64,000 bases of DNA, taken from contig NC_091000.1 in assembly GCF_041146395.1 (NCBI RefSeq), positions 10,554,501-10,618,500 on the forward strand. The letters run 5' to 3'. Below, in pieces: positions 34,763-44,544 of this stretch. The translations under genes were made by a program, and so were the position numbers. The notes under the pieces were generated by a model that worked only from the letters and a program-made list of their open reading frames with translations, did no database searches and was not told where the DNA came from. Position 1 is the first letter of the stretch. Each line of letters begins with the position of its first letter. The DNA is from Eulemur rufifrons (taxonomy: Eukaryota; Chordata; Mammalia; Primates; Lemuridae).

Positions 34763-36299
34763 AGATAGTCCTACCTCCAACCTCACATCAAAACTTGGTG
34801 TTTCAAGCCAAATTAATCTGCCAAATCAATTCATTATAATGAGTGAAAAATGGCTTAATTTAGTACTACTTTCAAATTAATTGCTTATATTCTATCTGGA
34901 ATTTCCAAAGCCTTAAAGGAAAAAGATTGACAAAGGGTGATATTTGGGACATTCTTTTTCTTTGATGCAAGAGTCTGGTTGGTGCCTCTCAAATGATATC
35001 AAATATTTTGCTGCCTAAAAATTATGTACCCAAAGTAATCACTGGGCAATTGGCATGTAGGTTTGTGAGGCACAAACACATCTAATAATTTGTTATTGCC
35101 CTTGATTCGTAAGCTATTTAGATTTTACAAACTCTCATTCCTTTAGAGCTAAGTTTTAGCCTTTATAACCCCAATTTCTACTTGCCAGAGAGAGAGAGAG
35201 AGAGAGAGCATGCAAGCTGGAGAATCAATTTAGAGGAATTTGCAAAGTACCTTTTAAAAGATGAATGAGCACAACATTAAAGTAAACATGCATAATTCGA
35301 AAATAATTTGGGGAATTTGCATTGTTTTGACAAATTGAAATCTGCCCCTCTCCAAGAGGTTCCAGGGAGACCAGATGGTAGTGCGGTGTATTGGAGGGGG
35401 TCCAAAATTGCTTTTGCGTTAATTGATGTAGTGTGCTAAGAAAGGTCTCTGGGGAAAAGTATCCCCAGGTAGTTGATTGCTTTGGAATTCCAGCAGAGAG
35501 GAACTGTGTCAGATGAGAAGGGAAACATAAGTTATTGAGAACTAATGCCTCAGATTGGGCTGGCTAATTTTATCATTGGAAATTCAGGACAATGTTTCAA
35601 AAAATATCAAAAAGATATTTCTGAGACAGGAACAGAAACTGGTAAAGAACTGAAGTAAATTAGCAGCATGCAGACCCAGTTTGACTTCCCTTTGGTGTGT
35701 GGAAGATCCTTTAATGTTAGCAAGTGTGTATATAGCTGTGACAAGAGGTTCAAGGGCTTCTCTTTCTAATTTGAAAGTGCTGACCCTAATCAGCTGAGCC
35801 AGGAAAGGTAGTTGATTGGGATGGATCCTGACGTTGTAAAGGCTTAGTATTGCCTCAGAAAGCGTTTGCTATTTAATTGGAACATTCACACCTGCTAAAT
35901 AGCAGTTGTTTAAAATGACACATAGAAAAAGAGATCAACCATGTGGGGGTTTCCAATGAGGAAAATTCCTGCACTGCGCAAGCAATTCTGCAATTTTACC
36001 TTAACGGGAAGTTAGGGTTTTGTTTAGTCTTAGGGGAAAGAGTGCTTATCCTTCATCCCTGCTTTTTGTGCAAACCTTTGCATGAGGGAAGAAGGAAGGA
36101 GGGAGGCAGGCAGGCAGGCAGCAGACTAGGAATGTGGATGAGAATGAAGTTGCTGAAAAAGAGTAAAGAAGGTGAAGAGACCTTTTTTTATGAGCTCTCA
36201 TTTCTTCTAAATTTATACTGTCCAGGGTTTTCCTCTTGTTAGTTCATTTTTCTTTCTACTTTTTCCATAAAGTTAGATAGAAACATTGATGAAAAGAAA
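34763..36299. other. Unassigned DNA with two simple repeats
   Basis: An (AG)n run lies at 35187-35208 and a GGAA/GGCA-rich run at 36085-36122. The 99-codon plus frame at 35943-36242 reads through the second simple repeat and has no domain. No gene is recognised. Confidence 0.5.
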
Positions 36300-37260
36300 A
36301 TAAGACCCTTCTTTTCATAGTAGCCAATGAAGAGGGCTTTTTCCCACATCACTCTATAAGCTTTTTAATACAATTGCCTAATATACTGCCCTAGAATAGA
36401 TTGCAGGTTTTTGCATTTCTCTTTTAGCCTTTTTCACATAGTGTTCTTGCCATTAAGCGAACAGTTGTCTGACCTTTCTCTAGGAGGTTAATAAAGAATG
36501 CACGGCCTCGTAAGCTTGATTCAATTTCCTTTATGTGAACACGCTGCATAAGTGACCATTATGATATTTGTCTGCTTCTCGGCGCTTCGTTTTGCAGTTA
36601 CCAGCCTTTTATATGAATGACCACATATGTTGTGCATTTGGCCACATCAGGTGAGAAAAAGCAAAATAGATTTTCCCGAGCATTCAATCAAATTTCCTCA
36701 CAACGGACTCGCTAATGTGGATTTGAAATGTATCTGGTCATATATTATTTAACTGTATTGTATTTCGTGTTTTAAAAATTTCTCCCACCTATTCAATTTT
36801 AATAAATGCACGAGTAGATGCAATATTTGAGCTCTATATTTTAGAAATTCAACACTTTCAACAGATTCTTCAGACTTCAAAGAATTTAATATTAGTATCA
36901 TAAAAGGTCTTTTGAAGAATAATACTGGAACATAAGAAAAATGACTGTCTGAGTGTACCCTATCATTTTGAAAGTGTTTTATTGCTTTAATTTCCTGTCT
37001 TAGTAAAGTAACAAGCAGCATAATAGAAGATATATTGTTACAGAGTTTGCAATTTATTAGAAGGCTAGAGCAAGTTGAAGACTTTATGTGAAGTGAAAAT
37101 GAAAACCTCTATTTAGCTGAAAAATGGAGACGAACCACATCAATGTTGCAGCAGCTTTAAATGGAGTCCTATCTTTGACTGATAAGTTGTCTCTACACGC
37201 CTGTATGTTTGCTTGAAATAAATCCGTGGGCACAATCCTCATTTTGTGCTAGCTGTGTGT

Positions 37261-37284
37261 CATTAGGTTCCTAGAAACCTAATG
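37261..37284. promoter_or_regulatory. Imperfect 24-bp palindrome, X-box-like
   Basis: Arms CATTAGGTT (37261-37269) and AACCTAATG (37276-37284) are perfectly inverted around the 6-base centre 'cctaga'. The middle reads GGTTCCTAGAAACC, which resembles the GTTNCC-spacer-GNAAC form of RFX-family X-boxes. Binding is an inference from motif shape only. Confidence 0.3.
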
Positions 37285-38672
37285 TTATTTCATTTGTGAG
37301 GCGTGTATAAGATGACTGTTGCTATTTGGATTCCATAGCACAAAGGTGCTATTAAAGCAGAAATGACCCATAACATACATTTTCATTCATTTATTACATT
37401 TTTTGCATGCGTGACTGAATTTTAATCCCGGGCTTTGTCAACCCCGTATAGTTATGTCAAGCTTTTTAACATAGTTTCATGTACCTCAGCTCGCTGTCTT
37501 TTATACAGTGGCATAAAAGCATTAAAAAGCAAGGCATTTATCCCACTGAAGTACAGAGAGACAATCCATTTCTGCATCTAAAATTGTAGAAATTAGTGAT
37601 GTGACACTGTGACTAACCTGTAAAACTAGGTTGTAAAATTACCTCATAAATAACTGCCGGGGAAGAGGAAGCAGGTTATTTAACAAGTTTTGGGATGTTT
37701 TTAAAAAATGCAGTTTAGGGACTCAGATATGCAGACATCAAGCAGAACTCCTGAAATGGAAGCTACATGTTTATTAGGGGCAGAGCAAGAAGCCCAAGAA
37801 TCCCACCCCTGTTCTCCCTCCCAAAGACTAGAAAACACCTGTTCTTAACAGATTGTTTGATTTTCTACAACACAAAACAAAATTGGATATATTGCCATGT
37901 GAACAGCCCACTTGAAAAGACCAAAAGGCTAACGGATCTCAAGTTTGGGGTAATACTAATGATTTTAGTCAAATTTGTAGGTTTCATGAAGTCAGGGAGT
38001 TACCTTTATCACTATTGATTATATTTTGGATGCATACTAAGCAACATGTTTTGCCGTGTTAATAACTTAAATCCATTGACTGCTGCATTTTAAATTAGTG
38101 CATCCAAGAAACCTCACCCATATGTAAGCGGCGTAGCTGCAGTACTTGTGGGCTGAATGTACAATACAAGAGCCCAGACATTTCTGGTTTTCTCTGTAAT
38201 CTATGTTTATCTTGGAAAGAATAATGATTTCCAAGCTTTATTGCTAACTGAAGCACAAAAGATTTCCTCTGGGCTTGCCACAGACAATCCTCAGGCACAT
38301 TAGAGGAGTCAACTAGAGTTAGTTCAAAGTGAATTACTTCATTTTAATCATGGTGACTTTACCAGCTCAGTCAATATGCCGTAATGGCATGCTGTCAGGC
38401 TCTCATTCCTCCTCTTCCTTTTTTCTCCCCTTTCTCCTTTTTAAATGATACCCAGGTCACTTTATTTTAAGGCATATTTTTTAGCCTATTCAAGATTTAT
38501 GGATTGAGCAGCACTTCAAAATGACTCATCTTGTTTTACAACATTTGAAGTGTTGTTTGGTAACTCTTTTTCTTCTTAATCCTTGGCTAAAATCTGTTGA
38601 GATTTTTTTTTTTTTTTAAACAACCAAATGAGTCCTTAGTATGAGACATTGCCAATTATGAAGTTATAATGA

Positions 38673-38694
38673 ATGCAAATGTTAAAATGCAAAT
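38673..38694 (+). promoter_or_regulatory. Pair of ATGCAAAT octamer motifs
   Basis: Two perfect copies of the POU/OCT octamer ATGCAAAT occur in the same orientation at 38673-38680 and 38687-38694, start-to-start spacing 14 bp. They lie inside the repeat-poor block. A further 'attgcatg' follows about 10 bp downstream. Function is not shown by sequence alone. Confidence 0.3.
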
Positions 38695-40300
38695 AAATAA
38701 AATATTGCATGGAGGATTACTAGAGACTAAATATTGACTTTGTCCTCACTCGTTCACAAAGAGGAGGCTGGGCAGACAGAGCACAGTCACCTATGCGTAT
38801 AACAGTCATTTAATTCGCCAACTAAAGGACAAATTCTGTCATTTGGAATTCACTTTAAAACCTGTATAAAATCACTTTGGAAACCTCTTAGGGAGTGTGG
38901 CATTTTGCTATCAGGCACCATACCATAATATATCTATTTATTTTCTCACACGATTATTTTCTCATTTGCTTAGTTCTTGTTGTGAAGGTTAATGATAAGT
39001 GTGGCCTTTATAGCTCAGAAAAAAAATATTTTTCTGACACTTCTTGGGGATTTTGTTTTGTTTTGTTACATTCCTTCTGTACAGAGGAGCCATTAGCCTT
39101 CCAGCCCCCAGCCTCAAACGTGCTGGTGCTCCTCTGTGTCTTAGTTCCATTCATGATTTCTGAGTATGAGGGTCCCCTCGCCCAGCACATGAAAGCTTTA
39201 TAATTACTTTCATTTCTTGGTTAGCATAGGTCATGGAAATAGTGTTAATAATAATCTTTCCCTCTGGACTTCTCTGTATTTATATATCTCTGATCCAATA
39301 ACCACTGGGACCATAGAGGTATATTTTATCTTCATTTCAGTCCTCTTGGTATTGTTTTAGCCCAGGGGGGAAATAAAATGAGGTACAGAACATGGTAAAC
39401 TCACACAACTCTGAGGTCATTAACACCTAATTAGAAACAGCTTAGAGATCGAAATGATTCTTTGGTTAAGATGGGGATGTGTGTGTGAGAGAGAGAGAGC
39501 AGAGAGGAAGAGAGAGAAGTCAGATAATATTTAACTTCTTCTGTGCCATTGTGATCTTTACGACCAATGGCTGGGACTGTACCTCATTGTATTTTTTTAA
39601 ACATTAAGAAGGAGTATTTGTGTGTGTGTTTGTGTGGTTTCCTTTTCTTTTTCTCTTTTTATTTGATAGAATAAGCAGTCTGTTAAAACACTGAATAGCA
39701 AGAAGAGAAGACTTTGCCCAAAGGCTTAACATACTAATTGATTTTTCCTTAACTGAAAGTCATAATATTACTTCAGTTTAGGCCTAGATAACTTTAAGAT
39801 AAAGTTTTCTAAATATTGTGTGATGAGAGAAACATTACTTGGTTGAATAAAAAAGATACAACACTGTTTTGACACCAGTTCTAAGGAAGTTAAATCATAT
39901 TTTGTCAAGACAAGAAAATACTTATATCTAAAAATATTACAGCCATATATTTGTACACACTTTAATAAGTTTTAAGTTTTACTACACAACAACTTTTAGA
40001 AGTTTCTGACATTTTATTTTTTTATAAAGGTACAGTTATTCTAATTCCTATCGTGCTGTTTGATATGTTGAAAATCCTGAAAGAATTCATGCGTTTGTGA
40101 GCACTACTCCACCAAGGACCTGTGTTTCTCTAGGAAGGGTCTATATTGAAAACAGAGAAATTGAACATGGAAATCACGCCTGCTTCAAGTTTGAGTGATA
40201 GAAAATAAAGGAGAGACCTCTCCTTCTCCTTGTTCCCAGATTTGAAACTCAGTGTTTTAATTATTCCCGTCATTCCTTCTGCCAAAGGATTCGCTCACCT

Positions 40301-40472
40301 GTGCGAATTGAACCCACATCAGCAAAGCTGAGCCGCTGGGGTCAGATCTCGGGGCCACGGGCTGGGGCAATGTTAGGGGTGATGTGGGAAGCTTGGCTGT
40401 CAGTGCCAGGGCCCTCTCTCAAACCCTTGCCAGTTGCCTGAGTTCTTATTTCAGGTGCCCTGGGAATATGCC
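40301..40472. other. Unassigned DNA bordering the hAT cluster
   Basis: Somewhat GC-richer than the preceding block. No gene or repeat is recognised. Confidence 0.45.
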
Positions 40473-40480
40473 TGCCCTTG

Positions 40481-40687
40481 CAGGGGTGGGGAACCTGCAC
40501 CTTGGGCCGCACGTGGCCCTCCAGATCCCCAAGTGCGGCCCAGCAACCACATCCAAACTTCACAGAACAAATCCCTTAAAAGGATTTGTCCCGATTGGTT
40601 CTGTACAATTTGGATTCAGTCAAAGGGCCGCACTAAAGGATCCAAAAGGCCACGTGTGGCCCGAAGGCCACAGGTTCCCCACCTGTG
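40481..40687. mobile_element. Non-autonomous hAT-like MITE, almost fully palindromic
   Basis: About 207 bp. It begins 'caggggtggggaacctg' and ends 'caggttccccacctgtg', an inverted match at 15 of 17 positions. Inversion continues inward: the left arm ('gggccgcacgtggccc', then 'aagtgcggccc', then 'catccaaac') aligns with the reverse complement of the right arm ('gggccacacgtggcc', 'tagtgcggccc', 'atccaaa'). The imperfect terminal inverted repeats are therefore about 85 bp each, and the centre holds a further inverted pair ACAAATCC/GGATTTGT (40567-40574, 40582-40589). Flanking octamers 'tgcccttg' (40473-40480) and 'tgccactg' (40689-40696) match at 6 of 8 positions, fitting the 8-bp duplication typical of hAT. 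No transposase is encoded. GC-rich with several CpG. I do not recall this family from the human genome and suspect a prosimian-lineage element. Confidence 0.85.
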
Positions 40688-40697
40688 ATGCCACTGA

Positions 40698-40830
40698 CTT
40701 TGTATAATCTCTTTCTGCCTCAGTTTCCTCAGTTTAATGGGAAAAATGATACTAACTGTACGTTCCTAGTGAGGTTGTTGTGAGGGTTAGGTAATACAAA
40801 GAGCTCAGAACTGTGTTGATTTCTTAATAG
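40698..40830 (-). mobile_element. MIR SINE, antisense
   Basis: The plus strand reads 'gactttgtataatctctttc', 'tgcctcagtttcctcagttt', 'aatgggaaaaatgatact' and 'gaggttgttgtgagggttag', ending 'caaagagctcagaactgtg'. This is the antisense MIR order. It directly borders the hAT element's right flank. Confidence 0.85.
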
Positions 40831-40831
40831 A

Positions 40832-41335
40832 AGCTGTTGGTTCCCAAACTGTGGTTAGGGGATGCCTTTCAGTAGATCCGTAAGATCAAACCTACTTTCA
40901 TGATAATGCTTAGATGTTATTTGACTTCTTCACTCTTATTCTCTGGTGAGTGGGCAGAGTGTACAGAAGCCACATGAGCTGTGATTTCACAACAAATTGA
41001 ATGCAGAGGCAGATGGGAGGATCCCGCTGTCTTCTATTAAACCAGACAGTAATGATATTTGCAAACATGTGAAGCAATGCCACTTTTCTCACTATGTTTT
41101 TGTTTTGGAAAGTATAATTATTTTTCATTAAAATATGTTATTTCTGTTAACGTATAATGGAGCTATTATTGTTATTTTACATGAATTCGTAACTATTTTT
41201 TTTTCAATTTCTCAATTTAAATTTCTAATCTCATATATATTGATAGACATAGCCCACATGCTCAAAAGCTATTTGGGGTTCTCAACCTTTTTTAAGGTAA
41301 AGGGGTCCTGAGACCAAAATATCGAAGAGCCACTC
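40832..41335 (+). mobile_element. hAT (MER1-group) non-autonomous DNA transposon
   Basis: Starts 'ttggttcccaaactgtgg' and ends 'ggtcctgagaccaaaat' and 'cgaagagccactc', imperfectly inverted ends of the 'cagtggttcccaaact...gagaaccactg' type. Internal landmarks are 'gttatttgacttcttcactc', 'tgaatgcagaggcagatgg', 'cttctattaaaccagacag', 'caatgccacttttctcact' and 'gacatagcccacatgctc'. About 500 bp, no transposase frame. I recognise the family type but cannot name it. Confidence 0.75.
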
Positions 41336-41560
41336 ACATAAGCTGTTATTTCTTTCAGCTTCTCCCACCTTGTTATCTTTGGGTTTTCTCCTGCAAATCT
41401 GCCTAGGTAGTGGAATGTTGTCATCACAGCTATCCCTGAAAAGAGGAGCTGATCTCTTTCTTTTCTTTTTATGACTTTTGTAATTTATTTTGGAATTATT
41501 TTGTTTAATCACCAGACACAGCCAATCAAATTCATTTATCTACTTATTTATTTATTTAAT

Positions 41561-41645
41561 GCCTGGGCCCCACCTCCAGAAATTCTGATTCCAAAAGTTC
41601 AGATGGAATCTGGATGTTTAACCTGTATGCTCAACAGGTTACCCT
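41561..41645 (+). mobile_element. MER5A-like hAT fragment
   Basis: 'gcctgggccccacctccag' followed by 'aaattctgattccaaaagt' matches the centre of MER5A ('gctgggccccacccccagagtttctgattcagtagg'), continuing to 'tgctcaacaggttaccc' ('tctaacaagttccc'). Both ends are missing. Confidence 0.65.
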
Positions 41646-43362
41646 AAGACACTACTGCATTTGAAGGGCAATATTGCCCAAGGAACTCGTTCATCCCCTC
41701 AGAGTTAACACACTCTCTGCATTCAGCATTTTTGCTTATTACCTTTTCTCACTGAAGCATGTGCGGTGTTCACAGCACGTAGGTGGCATCCAGATACACA
41801 GCGGGTGTCTCTCATACTTCTGGGAGTGGCTTGCAACTTTGAGGATTGCAAAAGCTATCTCCTAGCTTTCTAGACCTCTGCATAGCCCAGCAGAAATGAA
41901 CTTGGAAGCCGTACGTAGCTCCTCCAGTTGCAGTTTTCTCCAGGGCAATGTAAACTGTGAGGGTGATGAAGGTGACAGAGAAGATACAAAGGACAGGCTG
42001 TGAGGAAGAGCCGGTAAAGGCCGAGCACGGACTCAACTAGCTGAATCAGACTCCTGGATGGAAGTTCTCACAGCATCTTATTTCTCTTTTGGAGATGGAG
42101 GGGAGGGGATAGAAACAGGACGTAGAATCCAAAGCTTGTTGCTGAACTTTCAGGTTCCCAGGCTGATAACTGTTCATTTGTGGAAATTTTTACTTACATT
42201 CCTTGAATGACTCCTCTGTGATCAGAGAAGTTCCTCTGTAAGCTCCTATTTTCAAGACTCACTGGAACTGGGGTGTGAGAGTCGTGCCTTCAAAACCATC
42301 TTCCAGCTTAATTTTCTAAATAGCAGCTCTCTACTCTACTCTGATTGATTTGTGACTGCTTATGAAAGAGCCACCAGAGAAAGACACATTAACTCTAGAT
42401 AAAATTTACAAAAAGAATCCTGACCACAGCTCAGTATCGTTCAAAAGAAAAATGTCAGGAAGCCTACAATCACTTAATGAATACCCAACCTTTCCTTCAA
42501 CTACCATCCACCACCCCCTACCTCCACTCGCTAAAATTTTCTCAACATCAATCCTTTAGTTATAACTATGTGCCCTCGGATGTATTACCATTTTTATTAA
42601 GTATTTTCATGATTCCATTTAGAAGGCAAATGAATTATTTCAGAGGAAAGCAAAACCCAAAATTGAATGGGTACATCAAACATCCAATATAGTAACTCCC
42701 AGCAGCTCAAAATACATGATAAGGGCTTTATAGACCAGCCATGCTCCCGCTAATGTTTAGAGAGAACTTTTCCACTAGTTTAAAATATAGTATTAATTCT
42801 ACAAGGTCAGAGGGTACCTCAGGAACAAGATGTGTTGGTTGATCGTGTTCATATTGATTGTGGCGATAAGAAAGACATAAGAATGTAAAACCTTTGAAAA
42901 ATATCCTGTAGGTACAATATTTTACCATCTACTGGGGACTAATACTTCTTACTTTGAGAAAGTCATTTTTATTTGCCACATAAAGAAGGGAGTTTACTGT
43001 GAGAAAATTGAGGCAGGAAAGTTTTAAGTACTTTTTAATAACCAATAGTAAGAAAGAAACACACTTCGTGCATTGGTTCCATAGTTACTAAAGCAGATCT
43101 TCTTGATTTTGGTTGAGAGAGATACAGACAGAGAAAGAGAGAGAGAGAAAAAACTTGTTTTTCTCTTTTCTTTGGCAATTAAATGTAAATAACAACATGA
43201 ATAAGAAATGTCCATAGAGACAATTACTTTCCAACTTGGTTTAATCATTTAAGTAATTTCTAGCATGTGGTGTTAATTTATATTAAAGCAAATGCTTAAA
43301 ACGAAATCAGTATATTCTATATGCTAATGTTTTTCAAACATGAGAGGTGGTAGAACCTTCCC
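41646..43362. other. Unassigned DNA
   Basis: No gene or repeat family is recognised over 1.7 kb. A GA-rich simple stretch lies at 43113-43150. Frames are at most about 76 codons. Confidence 0.45.
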
Positions 43363-43885
43363 TATATTAGTCAAGGTTTCCAGAAGAACATAACCAACAG
43401 GATATATACATATATTTGTATATGAGAGAGGATTTATTAGGGGAACTGGCACAAGGGACTATGGAGGCTGAGAAGTTCCACAATCAGCTATCTGCAGGCC
43501 AGAGAACCAGGGAAGACAGCAGCGTGGCTCAGTGCAAGTCTGCAGGGCTGGGACCCAGGGGAGCCCGTGGTGCCAGTGATGGAGTCCAAAGGCCCGAGAA
43601 TCTGCAGTTCTAATGTCTGTGCACGGGAGAAGATGAGCGTCCTAGCTCCAAAATGGAGAGAGCACATTCACCTTTTCTCTGCTTTTTTGTCATATCTGGG
43701 CCCTCACCTGATTGAATGATGCCCTCTCACAATGGTGAGAGTAGATCTTCCTTACTTGGACCACTGATTCAAATGCCACTCTCTTCCAGAAACACCCTCA
43801 CAGACATACCCAGAAATAATGTTCTACCAGCTGTCTAGGTATCCCATAATCCAGTTATGTTGATACCTTAAAATTAACCACCACA
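43363..43885 (-). mobile_element. ERVL LTR (MLT2-type), antisense
   Basis: Starts 'tatattagtcaaggtttcc' and continues with 'agaacataaccaacaggat', 'gatttattaggggaactgg', 'atggaggctgagaagttcc', 'ctgcaggccagagaaccag', 'gggccctcacctgattgaat', 'agaaacaccctcacagac', 'atacccagaaataatgttc' and 'taaaattaaccaccaca'. These are in-order landmarks of the MLT2 LTR of ERVL read in antisense. About 523 bp, essentially complete, with no internal proviral sequence on either side, so a solo LTR. Its flanks ('ttccc' and 'gcccc') match only 3 of 5. Confidence 0.92.
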
Positions 43886-44039
43886 GCCCCTTTCTGCAAA
43901 CATGGACATGTCTTTAGTTCCTTCTATATTCCCATTATCTTGCTACCCATGCACCCACTATCACACACACTAATGCACCAACCTACACAAAATTTTGCAC
44001 TAAAGTCTTGCAAGCTGATTGATAGATAACAGATGGCCC

Positions 44040-44374
44040 AGTGGAATTTAGATTTAGAGAAATTCATTCAGCAAATATTGAATAGTATTCAGCAAATACT
44101 GTTTGTTAAGAATTGTGCTAAGAACAGAGGATTCTATGGGGAACAAACTAGAGGTAGCAGACAGTAAGCAATAAACAAACATTTTTAAAGCTTATTTCAA
44201 TTTTAGTAGCATCATGAAGTAAATATAAGGGGTGACGTGGTAGGAAGTGATCAGGGGACAGGGAATAACTCTAAATTACCTGTGAATAGTTGACATTTCA
44301 CAGAGACTGCACTGTTGAATCTGAGTCAGGGGAAGAACTGCAAGATGCTTCCCTGCAGAGGGAAGAGCAAGTGC
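44040..44374 (-). mobile_element. L2 LINE fragment, antisense, left of SINE
   Basis: The plus strand has 'aattcattcagcaaatattg', 'gaattgtgctaagaacag', 'agacagtaagcaataaac' and 'agagggaagagcaagtgc'. These match antisense L2 ('attcattcaacaaatatt', 'cactgttctagg', 'agacaataaacaa', 'agagggaacagcaagtgc'). The L2 string is cut at '...gcaagtgcaaag' by the SINE that follows. Confidence 0.78.
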
Positions 44375-44544
44375 AAAGCGCCATGCTGGTCCGGGAGCAG
44401 TGGCTCACACCTGTAATCCTAGCACTGTGGGAGGCCCAGGCAGGAGGATCACTTGAGGTCAGGAGTTCAAGACCAGCCTGAGCAAGAGCGAGACCCCATC
44501 TCTATTATAAAAAATAAATACATTTAAAAAAAGCGTCATGGTGG
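44375..44544 (+). mobile_element. Monomeric Alu left arm (FLAM-like) with target-site duplication
   Basis: Body 44390-44529 carries 'cagtggctcacacctgtaat', 'cctagcactgtgggaggc', 'gatcacttgaggtcaggag', 'ttcaagaccagcctgagc' and 'aagagcgagaccccatctct', then an A-rich tail with no right arm. Flanking 15-mers 'aaagcgccatgctgg' (44375-44389) and 'aaagcgtcatggtgg' (44530-44544) match at 13 of 15 positions. The 'gagcaagagcgagacccc' form matches the lemur-type Alu at 6.9 kb. It interrupts an antisense L2. Confidence 0.9.

Larger units (their letters stand above)
36300..40300. other. Repeat-poor block, candidate conserved non-coding DNA
   Basis: Across about 4 kb I recognise no SINE, LINE, LTR or DNA transposon, in contrast to the rest of the window. 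The sequence is A/T-rich with many homeodomain-like TAAT cores, paired octamer motifs at 38673-38694 and a 24-bp imperfect palindrome at 37261-37284. Low repeat content with clustered transcription-factor motifs is what developmental enhancers in gene deserts look like, but conservation cannot be judged from one sequence. Small (GA)n and (TG)n tracts lie near 39487-39499 and 39621-39636. Frames up to 102 codons (38895-39203) show no domain. Confidence 0.45.

Noticed and set aside
43363..43885. LTR as part of a full provirus
   Set aside because: No gag, pol or env-like sequence and no partner LTR lie within a plausible distance. The same holds for the other LTRs, so all are scored as solo LTRs.
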